Positions 47,932 through 55,444 are shown, numbered from the stretch's first letter. The stretch: 64,000 bases of DNA from Pseudarthrobacter sp. BIM B-2242 (GCF_014764445.1 NZ_CP061721.1:186001-250000); one strand, 5' to 3'. Numbers and translations are program-made. The notes: generated by a model from the sequence alone, not told the origin.

Positions 47932-48153
47932 ATGATCCGCACCGTAGACGACGGTCTGTCTTACCTCGTCAAAGTCACTGACGCGTCCCTGGTGGATGAC
48001 TATCTGAATTCAGCCGTGGATCTGGCCCGCCAGTATGCGGCCACCACTGCCCTCTGCGGCATCCTGGTGACCCGCCACGCGCACGATACCTACACCGTGG
48101 CAGTCAGCGAGGCCGTGCCGTTCGGTGAAACGCGTGAACGGCTGGATTTCTAG
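47932..48153 (+). CDS. 73-aa small protein of GAF-ANTAR island
   Basis: GGAGGAG precedes the ATG at 47932 (MIRTVDDGLSYLVKV). The sequence reads as helix - helix - strand (AATTALCGILVTRHAHDTYTVAVSEAVPFGET), with no membrane segment. The last strand pair and the VPFGETRE ending are unlike any family I recognise. It is followed after 9 bp by the PERALL-motif gene and then two GAF-ANTAR genes, so co-function is likely. Confidence 0.65.
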   Translation: MIRTVDDGLSYLVKVTDASLVDDYLNSAVDLARQYAATTALCGILVTRHAHDTYTVAVSEAVPFGETRERLDF

Positions 48154-48162
48154 GGACCACTC

Positions 48163-48432
48163 ATGCCTGACGCTGATGGCATGCTGCAACTCGTGCAGCG
48201 CCATGTATTGACTGCAGGAACCCCGCTCCAAGGGCAGGCGTATGACATCATCGCCTCCATCTTTGATGATCCGTGCCCGGAATTGGACGAGGTTAAACAT
48301 CGGCTGCAGAGGTGCCTGGCTGCCTACCCGCACGCCCCGGAGAGGGCGCTGCTGGCCCACCTGACGGAAACCTCCCGGATCGCTAACGCCGAGGGTGGCG
48401 GCCTGCCGGTTGAAGGCCTGCCGGTGGCCTGA
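48163..48432 (+). CDS. 89-aa small helical PERALL-motif protein
   Basis: Predicted all-helical protein. Residues about 30-70 contain IFDDPCPELDEVKHRLQRC followed by PHAPERALLAHL, the same pattern seen in the 93-aa gene at 50004 and in the N-terminus of the EAL protein at 1458. There is no signal peptide or membrane helix. It lies between the 73-aa gene and the GAF-ANTAR gene on the same strand. Function unknown; a partner-binding or regulatory module is inferred from the shared motif and neighbourhood. Confidence 0.65.
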   Translation: MPDADGMLQLVQRHVLTAGTPLQGQAYDIIASIFDDPCPELDEVKHRLQRCLAAYPHAPERALLAHLTETSRIANAEGGGLPVEGLPVA

Positions 48433-48537
48433 GCCGGTTGGCAGCAAATGTATTCTTGAAGGGACGACTCCGCCGTTCCGGTTCAGCCTGCAGCCGGACC
48501 CTACACAGCGGGACGAATCAGGGATCAGAGGCAGACC

Positions 48538-49233
48538 ATGGACATTGCCCCCGGCGTGGTCGAGGGTGAAGACGACCTCTGTGCTCCCTATCTCTCGAAC
48601 CTGCCCGTCACCGGTGTGGCTGTATCCCTGTTCGGCGGAACCGCCGCTGAGACGCTGGTAGCCGCCAGCGACGATCTGGCGGCGCGCCTGGACGAGTTGC
48701 AGTTCAACCTGGGGGAGGGCCCGCGGTGGCGGGCACTGAAGACCCGGCTGCCCGTCCTGCTTGGCGACGCGCAGGCCACCGTAGACGGCGAGTGGCCGGT
48801 GTTCCACAAAGCCCTCGAGGGAACGGCGGCAGCGGCGTTGTTTGTCTTCCCTTTGACAGTCGGGGCGGTGGACCTCGGCGTCGTGGAGCTGTATCACACC
48901 GCGCCGGGCCCCCTGAGCCGTTCCGACCAGTCAACTGCCGCAGTGCTGGCGGGGCAGACCGCCTGGTATCTCCTGCGCAAGATCCTCAACGTCAATTCGG
49001 CTGAGACCGATCCTTCCCTGGAGCCCGGTTTGATGTCGCGCCGGGAGATCCATCAGGCCACCGGCATGGTTCTGGCCCAGTCCGGCGCCTCAGCGGCCGA
49101 ATCCCTGCTCATGCTGCGCGCCTACGCCTTTGCCAACGACCTGAGCTTGAAGGCGACAGCGGCCGCTGTGCTTGATGGCCGGCTTAGCTTCGGCCCGCAG
49201 GATGACCGGCCCGGCGGGCATGCACTGCAGTAA
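48538..49233 (+). CDS. GAF-ANTAR transcription antiterminator 1
   Basis: 231 residues. The GAF sensor domain (about 5-150) contains LGEGPRWRALKTRLPVLLGD and VGAVDLGVVELY. The ANTAR RNA-binding domain (about 165-220) is well kept: SRREIHQATGMVLAQSGASA and LMLRAYAFANDLSL. Such proteins bind paired stem-loops in nascent RNA and prevent termination, with GAF signal binding controlling dimerisation. Ten bp before the second GAF-ANTAR gene. Confidence 0.88.
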   Translation: MDIAPGVVEGEDDLCAPYLSNLPVTGVAVSLFGGTAAETLVAASDDLAARLDELQFNLGEGPRWRALKTRLPVLLGDAQATVDGEWPVFHKALEGTAAAALFVFPLTVGAVDLGVVELYHTAPGPLSRSDQSTAAVLAGQTAWYLLRKILNVNSAETDPSLEPGLMSRREIHQATGMVLAQSGASAAESLLMLRAYAFANDLSLKATAAAVLDGRLSFGPQDDRPGGHALQ

Positions 49234-49242
49234 AATGGCGCC

Positions 49243-49953
49243 ATGGTAACGAATACGCGCGCGGAGCGCGTCAGTGTGGCTTTCGTGAAGCTCACGGACA
49301 CACTGGTGGCGGACTATGACGTCCTGGACCTCCTCCACACCCTGGTGGAGGAGTCTGTGGGGCTCCTCGACGTCGCGGCCGCGGGACTGCTGCTCGCTGA
49401 TCCCAGCGGAGAATTGCAGGTGGTGGCGTCCACGAGCGAGGAGAGCCGGCTCGTGGAGGTCCTGCAACTGCAGGCAGGGGCCGGCCCGTGCGTGGAGTGC
49501 TACTTGACCGGGAAAGCCGTGGAAGTGGCCGACATCAATAGCCTGACCGCCTGGCAGGGCTTCCGGGAAGCAGCACTTTCCCAAGGCTTCCGTTCGGTCC
49601 ATGCCGTGCCCATGAGGGTCCAGGGACGCACCATCGGCGCGATGGGCCTGTTTGGCGCCAGTGCGCGCCCCTTGACGAAAGAGGATGCTGCAATCGGCCA
49701 GGCGCTGGCCGACGTCGCCACCATCAGCCTTATGCAGGAACGCACCCTCAGGGAGGCTGCGCTGGTCAATGAGCAGCTCCAGCGGGCGCTCAATACCCGG
49801 GTGCTGATTGAGCAGGCCAAGGGCGTCATTGCCCATACGGCGGGTGTGGATATGGACGAGGCATTCAACCGGCTGCGCAGCCACGCGCGAGCCAACAGCC
49901 AGAGCCTGCAGGTAACCGCCGGAAAGATTGTGGACCGCAGCCTGACGTTGTGA
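49243..49953 (+). CDS. GAF-ANTAR transcription antiterminator 2
   Basis: 236 residues. The GAF domain includes the segment GAGPCVECYLTGKAVEVADI with two Cys that could form a redox or metal site, and HAVPMRVQGRTIGAMGLFG. The ANTAR domain has the classical RVLIEQAKGVIAHTAGV with Q-A-K-G, so RNA binding is likely intact. A paralogue of the preceding gene but clearly diverged, which suggests each reads a different signal or RNA target. Confidence 0.92.
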   Translation: MVTNTRAERVSVAFVKLTDTLVADYDVLDLLHTLVEESVGLLDVAAAGLLLADPSGELQVVASTSEESRLVEVLQLQAGAGPCVECYLTGKAVEVADINSLTAWQGFREAALSQGFRSVHAVPMRVQGRTIGAMGLFGASARPLTKEDAAIGQALADVATISLMQERTLREAALVNEQLQRALNTRVLIEQAKGVIAHTAGVDMDEAFNRLRSHARANSQSLQVTAGKIVDRSLTL

Positions 49954-50003
49954 ACCGCACGCAGTGAGAGAACATTTTGCGGGTAGGGCGGAGGCGGGCC
50001 GCC

Positions 50004-50285
50004 TTACAGTGTTGATCCACCTTGGCGGTCCCGGTTAAGCATCAGCTGCTGGAGGAGTGCGCGTTCCGGCCGGCCGGGGTTCTGGGCGACGCAGCGGCGC
50101 AGCCGGGCCCTGGCCAGCTCTTCGTTGGGGTCCGTCCCGTTGAGAACTTCGTCAATGATTTCCTGCGCCTGCCACCGAAGGGACTCGCGGGCAAACTGTC
50201 TCACCTCAGCCGAGGCTGCGGTGGTTTCAATCCACGGGTCCGGGTCGTTGCACGGGATAAACTCGAACGTTCGCTCTGCTGACAT
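50004..50285 (-). CDS. 93-aa small helical PERALL-motif protein
   Basis: Opposite-strand small protein (MSAERTFEFIPCND) with a helical C-terminal half: EIIDEVLNGTDPNEELARAR, then RRCVAQNPGRPERALLQQL. This matches the 89-aa protein and the EAL-protein N-terminus residue for residue at D-P, E, R-L/R-R, P, P-E-R-A-L-L and L. It ends convergently with GAF-ANTAR 2 and is divergent from the TetR gene, whose operator-like palindrome also lies in its own leader. Confidence 0.7.
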   Translation of the reverse strand: MSAERTFEFIPCNDPDPWIETTAASAEVRQFARESLRWQAQEIIDEVLNGTDPNEELARARLRRCVAQNPGRPERALLQQLMLNRDRQGGSTL

Positions 50286-50368
50286 TGGGGCCTCCTTGCA
50301 CCAGGCCGACGGGCCCTGGAAGGGAACCCGTCGGAGTCAAAGCACTTGCGTCTGGGAAAAACACTACA

Positions 50369-50392
50369 TGCAGGAAGACCGGTCTGTCTGCA
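50369..50392. promoter_or_regulatory. Palindromic operator between TetR gene and 93-aa gene
   Basis: Twenty-four-base inverted repeat TGCAG-NN-AGACC-GGTCT-NN-CTGCA in which 10 of 12 positions per half are symmetric. It is located 24 bp before the TetR start and 84 bp before the divergent 93-aa gene. Size and symmetry fit a TetR dimer site, so autoregulation and control of the divergent gene are likely. Confidence 0.65.
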
Positions 50393-50415
50393 CTTGGGAG
50401 TAAAGTAGTACCACG

Positions 50416-51036
50416 ATGATTTCCGATGGAGAAGCCACACTGCCGCTTGCGGAGAACGATGCAGCGGTGGCTGTTCGTCCTGCCGATTCCCGGGAGCGGA
50501 TCCTCGCCGTGGCCTACGAACTGTTTTCCCGGCGCGGAGTGCGGGATGTCGGGGTCAACGAACTCATTGAACGCTCCGGCGTGGCCAAGGCAACTTTCTA
50601 CCGGCACTTCCCGTCCAAGGATGCGCTGGTTCTCGCGTTCCTGGAACTTCGGGACCAACTTTGGACTGTGGACGCAATCGTTGGGCAGGCCAAACGTCGG
50701 GCCACCAAGCCGACGGAACAGCTGCTGGCAATTTTCGACGTCTTTGGCGAATGGTTCCTTCGGGACGACTTCGAAGCCTGCTCGTTCATCAACATCCTGC
50801 TTGAGATGGGTCCGGCGCATCCGCTGGGCCAGGCCAGCATCGATTACCTGTCCAGGATCCGGGGGCACGTGCAGGCCCTGGCGGAGCAGGCCGGCCTGGA
50901 CCGGCCCGAGGATTTTGCCCGCTCATGGCACATCCTGATGAAGGGCTCCATCGTTTCCGCCTCTGAAGGGGATACTCAGGCGGCGAGGCGGGCCCAGGAG
51001 ATGGCCGGCTGGCTGATCGAGCACCACAGCAGCTGA
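50416..51036 (+). CDS. TetR-family transcriptional regulator
   Basis: 206 residues. An N-terminal tail of about 25 residues is followed by the TetR helix-turn-helix (RERILAVAYELFSRRGVRDV and VNELIERSGVAKATFYRHFP) and a helical ligand/dimer domain with WFLRDDFEACSFINILLEMG. No clear ligand. A palindromic operator lies just upstream. The DJ-1/PfpI gene downstream has its own promoter. Confidence 0.92.
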   Translation: MISDGEATLPLAENDAAVAVRPADSRERILAVAYELFSRRGVRDVGVNELIERSGVAKATFYRHFPSKDALVLAFLELRDQLWTVDAIVGQAKRRATKPTEQLLAIFDVFGEWFLRDDFEACSFINILLEMGPAHPLGQASIDYLSRIRGHVQALAEQAGLDRPEDFARSWHILMKGSIVSASEGDTQAARRAQEMAGWLIEHHSS

Positions 51037-51044
51037 TAGTCAGC

Positions 51045-51073
51045 TTGCTTATCACTTTGGGCTTTCCTAGGCT
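51045..51073 (+). promoter_or_regulatory. Promoter of DJ-1/PfpI gene
   Basis: TTGCTT and TAGGCT separated by exactly 17 bp, 81 bp before the start codon. This is the clearest vegetative-type promoter seen among the TAGGCTGGA sites of the window. Confidence 0.6.
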
Positions 51074-51153
51074 GGATGCTGTCAGGCACACAACTCTCGA
51101 AGCGGTCACCCGTGCGCTGGAATGCGCCGATCCGCCTCGCTGAAGGAGGAAAA

Positions 51154-51720
51154 ATGTCAGAACACAGCATCGCTGGCAAAAAAGTCGCTTTCCTGCTGAC
51201 GGACGGCGTGGAGCAGGTCGAACTCACCAGCCCGTGGCAGGCAGTCAAGGACGCCGGCGGCGAACCCGTTTTGGTCGCTCCCGGCAGCGGACGGCTACAG
51301 GGTTACAACGGGACGGACAAAGGCGACACGTTCAACGTCGACCTGACGCTGGCCGAGGCCAATGCGTCCGACTTTGACGCTCTGGTCCTCCCCGGCGGCG
51401 TGGTGAACGCCGATCACCTCCGTGTGGATAAGGCCGCCCAGGCCTTTACCCGCAGCTTCTTTGAGCAGCATAAACCGGTGGCTTCCATCTGCCATGGACC
51501 ATGGCTGCTGATCGACGCCGGCGTGATCCGCGGCCGGAACGTGACCTCGTACCACACGCTCCAGACCGACCTGAAGAACGCCGGCGCCAACTGGAGTGAT
51601 GAGGAAGTCGTGGTTGACCAAGGCCTGGTGACGAGCCGTCACCCGGGCGATCTTGAGGCCTTCAACGGCAAACTCGTGGAGGAAATCTCCGAAGGCCGGC
51701 ACGCAGGCCAGACCGTCTAA
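51154..51720 (+). CDS. DJ-1/PfpI family protein (general stress protein 18 type)
   Basis: 188 residues from ATG 51154 with a GAAGGAGGA site. GKKVAFLLTDGVEQVELT, LVLPGGVVNADHLR and the nucleophile elbow SICHGPWLL with its reactive Cys match the PfpI/YraA group, which act as glyoxalase/deglycase-like or protease-like stress enzymes. It ends before a strong terminator. Confidence 0.9.
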   Translation: MSEHSIAGKKVAFLLTDGVEQVELTSPWQAVKDAGGEPVLVAPGSGRLQGYNGTDKGDTFNVDLTLAEANASDFDALVLPGGVVNADHLRVDKAAQAFTRSFFEQHKPVASICHGPWLLIDAGVIRGRNVTSYHTLQTDLKNAGANWSDEEVVVDQGLVTSRHPGDLEAFNGKLVEEISEGRHAGQTV

Positions 51721-51731
51721 GGAATCTGCCC

Positions 51732-51768
51732 GGTTCCCCCGCCGTTAATACAGGTGAGCGGGGGAACC
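51732..51768 (+). terminator. Terminator of DJ-1/PfpI gene
   Basis: GGTTCCCCCGC pairs perfectly with GCGGGGGAACC (11 bp) around a 15-base loop; CCCGTTTT follows. Confidence 0.8.
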
Positions 51769-51802
51769 ACCCGTTTTGATGAAACACGAACAGGGACCGG
51801 GT

Positions 51803-52258
51803 ATGACCAGGCAGGTTGAATCGTTTGAGGACGACTCCGGCGGAGTGGTGTACTATCACCGGCACCAGAACGGCGGGGGCTATGTGGGCCGCGGCGCGGT
51901 TGTAGCTGACTCAGCCCGTCTGGGGCTGATGACCTACGTTGAACCGCACGCGCGGATCGGAGCCGGCGTCCTCGTTGGCCACGGGAGCTGGATCGACCGC
52001 CAGGCGCAGGTGGGGGAGCGGACCATCATCGGCGACGCCGTGCGCGTGGGCCATGGAACGATCATCGGTAACCGCGTGCATATCGGCAGCCATTCACGGA
52101 TCGGAGCCGGTGCCGTCATCGGCCACGGCGCCCGGCTGGCCGCTGACAGCAGGGTGCCCGACGGCGGCCGCATTGCCGCCCAGCCGCGGCGCCGGACAGG
52201 CGCGGGCACGGAAGTCCGGCAGAGGTCCCGGAAACCGAAAAAGAACCTGGCCGCCTAA
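51803..52258 (+). CDS. Hexapeptide-repeat (left-handed beta-helix) protein
   Basis: About 151 residues from ATG 51803; ATG 51779 and TTG 51776 are possible but overlap the end of the preceding terminator. Residues about 30-125 consist of consecutive [LIV]-G-x4 hexads (IGAGVLVGHGSWIDRQAQVG, VHIGSHSRIGAGAVIGHG), the coil pattern of gamma-carbonic-anhydrase-like and acyltransferase-like proteins. The N-terminus holds a His/Tyr segment and the C-terminus a basic tail. Enzyme activity cannot be deduced. Confidence 0.75.
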   Translation: MTRQVESFEDDSGGVVYYHRHQNGGGYVGRGAVVADSARLGLMTYVEPHARIGAGVLVGHGSWIDRQAQVGERTIIGDAVRVGHGTIIGNRVHIGSHSRIGAGAVIGHGARLAADSRVPDGGRIAAQPRRRTGAGTEVRQRSRKPKKNLAA

Positions 52259-52271
52259 GGCGGCCAGGTTC
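52243..52271 (+). terminator. Terminator with stop codon in its loop
   Basis: GAACCTGGCCGCC pairs with GGCGGCCAGGTTC (13 bp perfect). The three-base loop is TAA, the stop codon of the hexapeptide-repeat gene. Termination hairpin and translation stop therefore share the same bases. Confidence 0.75.
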
Positions 52272-52315
52272 CCTCGGGTGCGCCGGTTGCGGCGGCGCGC
52301 CGGTCATCGGCCGGG

Positions 52316-52641
52316 TCAGAGCAGGCTGGCGCCGATGTCCTGGCCGATCCGCCGCAGCAGCGCCGCCGACAGTACAGGATCCTTGGATGAATCCAGATCG
52401 GTGTACCCGGCCGGGGTGTAAACGTTCGTGAGCGCCAGGCCGGACCCACCAGCTCCCTGCCCGCCTCGCTGAGGACCGCGCGCCGTCCTATGCGGTGGAA
52501 GAGCGGCACGCCCAGTTCCTTTTCCAGGCTGGCGATGGTCTGCGACAGCGAAGGCTGGGCGATCAGCAGATGCTCGGCTGCCCGGTTGAACCCGTCATGG
52601 TCAACAACGGCCAGGAAATACTTCAGTTTCCGGGTGTCCAC
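52316..52641 (-). pseudogene. Truncated LysR-family regulator
   Basis: From GTG 52641 the frame encodes a standard LysR helix-turn-helix (RKLKYFLAVVDHDGFNRAAE, PSLSQTIASLEKELGVPLFH) and the linker start (AVLSEAGRELVGPA). It then loses all LysR similarity near 52437. In another minus-strand frame the next 38 codons look coding (LTNVYTPAGYTDLDSSKDPV ... IGQDIGASLL) and end at 52316. The original frame runs on as low-complexity residues to 52255. This fits an internal deletion or frameshift fusing the regulator to other coding sequence. The ligand-binding domain is missing. Divergent from the MFS gene. Confidence 0.75.
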
Positions 52642-52657
52642 GCAGATCAGCCTACGC

Positions 52658-52687
52658 GCGCAGGAAGAAAAATCCCGTGCGCAGGAA
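52658..52687. promoter_or_regulatory. Direct repeats upstream of LysR remnant and MFS gene
   Basis: GCGCAGGAA occurs at 52658-52666 and 52679-52687, exactly 21 bp apart (two helical turns), in the divergent region between the LysR remnant and the MFS exporter. Candidate binding sites for the LysR DNA-binding domain. Confidence 0.45.
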
Positions 52688-52769
52688 TGACTGCTGCCGG
52701 TAAAGTGTTGGAATCTGCAGCGACGACGCTCGCGCGCCCACTTCATTCTTACTCCCTGAGGGAACACCC

Positions 52770-54257
52770 ATGTCTACAGAAGTCTCTTCGAACGCCTCCG
52801 GCCCGCCGGGCCAATCCGGCCAGGCGGCGACGTCGAGGCCCTCCGCGCCGGAGAAAATGTCCCGCGAGTCGGTGACGATCATTGCCACCCTGCTGGTGGC
52901 GACTTTTGTGGTGATCCTCAACGAGACCATCATGAACGTTGCCCTGCAGCGGCTGATGGTGGACCTGGGCGTCGACGCGCCCACAGTACAGTGGCTCTCG
53001 ACGGGCTTTATGCTCACCATGGCCGTGGTCATTCCCACGACCGGCTTCATCCTGCAGAGCCTCTCCACCCGGGCTGTCTTTATGCTGGCCATGGGCCTGT
53101 TCGCCGGCGGCACCGCACTGGCTGCCGTGGCACCAGGTTTCGAGATCCTGCTCCTGGCCCGCATCGTCCAGGCCGGCGGAACGGCCATCATGCTCCCGCT
53201 GCTGATGACCACCATCCTCACCCTGGTGCCGCTGGCCAAGCGCGGCGCCGTCATGGGCAACGTCAGCATCGCCATCTCCGTGGCGCCGGCCATGGGGCCC
53301 ACCGTCTCCGGAATGATCCTGGAGCACTTCACCTGGCGCTTTATGTTTGTCTTTGTCCTGCCGGTGGCACTGGTGGCCCTTGCCATCGGTGCCAGGTATC
53401 TGACCAACATCGGCGAGACGGAGAAGACGAAGCTCGACATCCTCTCGGTACTTCTGACAGTTCCTGCCTTCGGCGGCCTGGTGTACGGCCTGAGCCAGAT
53501 CGGCGGCGGACACGGCGGCCAGAGCGGTCCGGGCACCGTGGCCATCGCCGCGCTGGTCATCGGCGTGGCCAGCCTGGCGGTCTTTGTACTCCGCCAGGTC
53601 CGGCTGCAAAAGGCGGAGGCCCCGCTGCTGGATCTCCGTGCCTTCAACTTCCGCATGTTCACCGTCTCGGTGCTGCTGATGGTGGTGGCCATGATGGCGC
53701 TGTTCGGCGGCGTGATCCTGCTGCCGCTGTACCTGCAGGAAATCCGCGGACTTGGTTCACTGGAGACCGGCCTGGTCTTGCTGCCCGGCGGCTTGGCGAT
53801 GGGCCTGCTGGGCCCGTTCATCGGCCGGCTGTTTGACAGGATCGGCCCGCTGCCGCTCACCGTCACCGGGTCCATCCTGATGGTGCTGAGCCTATGGCAG
53901 TTCTCCATGCTCGACGCCGGTACTCCCGTGTGGTGGATCGTTACCCTGCACGTGGGGCTGAGTTTCGGGCTGGCGCTGCTGTTCACCCCGGCATTTACCA
54001 CCGGCCTGAACCCGTTGCCGCCGCACCTGTACTCCCACGGCTCGGCCATCATGAGCACCACCCAGCAGGTCGCCGGTGCCGCCGGCACCGCGCTACTGGT
54101 GTCCATCTTCGCTGTCGTGTCCGCCTCGTCCGGTCCGGTGGCGGGGATGAGTGCCGCCTTCCTGACGGCAACTGTCATAGCGCTCGCCGCCGTCGTACTC
54201 TCTGCCATGATGCGCAAAACAGAAGGTGCGGCCCCGGGCCACGGGCCAGCCCACTAA
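52770..54257 (+). CDS. MFS exporter, DHA2/EmrB type
   Basis: 495-residue proton-driven drug or metabolite exporter with about 14 membrane helices. DHA2 features are visible: LNETIMNVALQRL in TM1, VQWLSTGFMLTMAVVIPTTG in TM2 and LLPGGLAMGLLGPFIGRLFD near TM9. A polar N-terminus of about 35 residues precedes TM1. Divergent from the LysR remnant; loss of the regulator may leave expression unregulated. A long palindrome follows the stop. Confidence 0.9.
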   Translation: MSTEVSSNASGPPGQSGQAATSRPSAPEKMSRESVTIIATLLVATFVVILNETIMNVALQRLMVDLGVDAPTVQWLSTGFMLTMAVVIPTTGFILQSLSTRAVFMLAMGLFAGGTALAAVAPGFEILLLARIVQAGGTAIMLPLLMTTILTLVPLAKRGAVMGNVSIAISVAPAMGPTVSGMILEHFTWRFMFVFVLPVALVALAIGARYLTNIGETEKTKLDILSVLLTVPAFGGLVYGLSQIGGGHGGQSGPGTVAIAALVIGVASLAVFVLRQVRLQKAEAPLLDLRAFNFRMFTVSVLLMVVAMMALFGGVILLPLYLQEIRGLGSLETGLVLLPGGLAMGLLGPFIGRLFDRIGPLPLTVTGSILMVLSLWQFSMLDAGTPVWWIVTLHVGLSFGLALLFTPAFTTGLNPLPPHLYSHGSAIMSTTQQVAGAAGTALLVSIFAVVSASSGPVAGMSAAFLTATVIALAAVVLSAMMRKTEGAAPGHGPAH

Positions 54258-54265
54258 CCCAACTG

Positions 54266-54315
54266 AGTAGCAGTAAGTGTCGTTTTGAGCGCTCAAAACG
54301 ACACTTACTGCTACT
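54266..54315. terminator. 25-bp-arm perfect palindrome between convergent genes
   Basis: Perfect inverted repeat with arms of 25 bp and no loop, centred at TTGAGC|GCTCAA and containing AGTAAGTGTCG. It lies between the MFS exporter and the convergent hydrolase gene, overlapping the last codons of the latter. Likely a bidirectional terminator, but it is AT-richer than its surroundings and the symmetry is unusually complete. Confidence 0.75.
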
Positions 54316-55444
54316 TACTTGGGGTTGAGTCCCTCATCCAGCGGGCCACGGAACCTTCCCAGAGCTGTGGCCAAGTGTTCCACTCCTGGGTGTGCCGCCC
54401 GGAGGGAAACTTGACCAGGCTGACGAGGTCCGGGAACCGGGCCGCGTAATCCTCGCTGGTGCGGATTGGCGTGCTGGTATCGCCTACGCCGTGAAGGATG
54501 ATTACTGGCACCGGCGGCGCCATGCCGGTGAAATCCAAGGTCCTGAGGTCCAGCGGTTGGGCCAGCCCGGCAAAGCGGTGCAGCGGCCCGCCGAGGATCC
54601 GCAACGCTCCGGTGGCCAGCGCGGCCGGAAGGAGCCACGCTGCTGTGTGCGAGAAGAGCGTCCGGCGCCAGTCCAGGACCGGGGCAGTCAGAACCAGGCC
54701 AACGATCAGGTCCCGGTAGGCCGAGGTGTGGGCTGCGGCCAAGGCCATCGTTGCGCCCATCGACCAGCCTGCGATGATGATCCGGCCTGCACCATGCGAC
54801 GCTGCGTACTTGAGGGCTGTTTCCACATCGGCCAGCTCGGTGAGGCCGAGGTGGTGCTTTCCGTCCCCGGTCGGGGGAGCGTCCGGGTCGCCGCGGAATG
54901 AGATGAGCAGCTGCGTGAATCCCAGCCGGTGGAAGAACGGAGCGGTACGAAGGCCGGTGGCCCGCCGTCCGCCAAGCCCGTGGACGTGAATTACCCAAGA
55001 GCCCCGGCCGGTACCGGGGATGAGCCACGCCGGAGCCGGCCCCGGCAGGGGCACGTCATCGAAGGGCAGGCCCGCCGCTCCAGGGTCCGGGTAGACGTAG
55101 CCGGACCAGTACCCCGCAGTGCCCGGCCTGAGCTCGCCGCTGTAGATTTTCAGGACGCGCCGGGTGACTGTGCCGACCTTTTTGTCGCTGGATATCACCT
55201 GGCCGATCCGGGCGTGCCCGGTGCGGTTGCCCCAATAGAGGCTGTAGGCGCCGGGAGCCATTGTGTCCCGGTCGGCCTTAAGGGTCACGGTGCCGTTGGC
55301 GCTCCCCACAATGCGGATCCGTTCGGGACGCCGTTCCACCGGGGTCACCAGCGTTCTCGCAATGTGCACGCTTATCCAGCCGGCTAAGGAAGCTGCCGCC
55401 ACTGCCGCTGCTCCACACGCGGGGCCCAACCAGCGCGGGGTCAC
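54311..55444 (-). CDS. Membrane-anchored alpha/beta hydrolase
   Basis: 377 residues from GTG 55444. An N-terminal hydrophobic helix (ACGAAAVAAASLAGWISVHI) suggests a membrane anchor or secretion. The middle part has a roughly 100-residue domain typical of these actinobacterial proteins, then VIHVHGLGGRR, nucleophile GWSMGA, acid in HGVGDTSTP and His in SGRHTQEW, so the triad is intact. Substrate unknown. Its sequence is not close to the three following hydrolases. Confidence 0.85.
   Translation of the reverse strand: MTPRWLGPACGAAAVAAASLAGWISVHIARTLVTPVERRPERIRIVGSANGTVTLKADRDTMAPGAYSLYWGNRTGHARIGQVISSDKKVGTVTRRVLKIYSGELRPGTAGYWSGYVYPDPGAAGLPFDDVPLPGPAPAWLIPGTGRGSWVIHVHGLGGRRATGLRTAPFFHRLGFTQLLISFRGDPDAPPTGDGKHHLGLTELADVETALKYAASHGAGRIIIAGWSMGATMALAAAHTSAYRDLIVGLVLTAPVLDWRRTLFSHTAAWLLPAALATGALRILGGPLHRFAGLAQPLDLRTLDFTGMAPPVPVIILHGVGDTSTPIRTSEDYAARFPDLVSLVKFPSGRHTQEWNTWPQLWEGSVARWMRDSTPSK

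Noticed and set aside
52255..52315. Continuation of the LysR frame to 52255 as a 170-residue protein
   Set aside because: The tail is low-complexity Arg/Cys/Ala sequence that overlaps a terminator; treated as a pseudogene instead.
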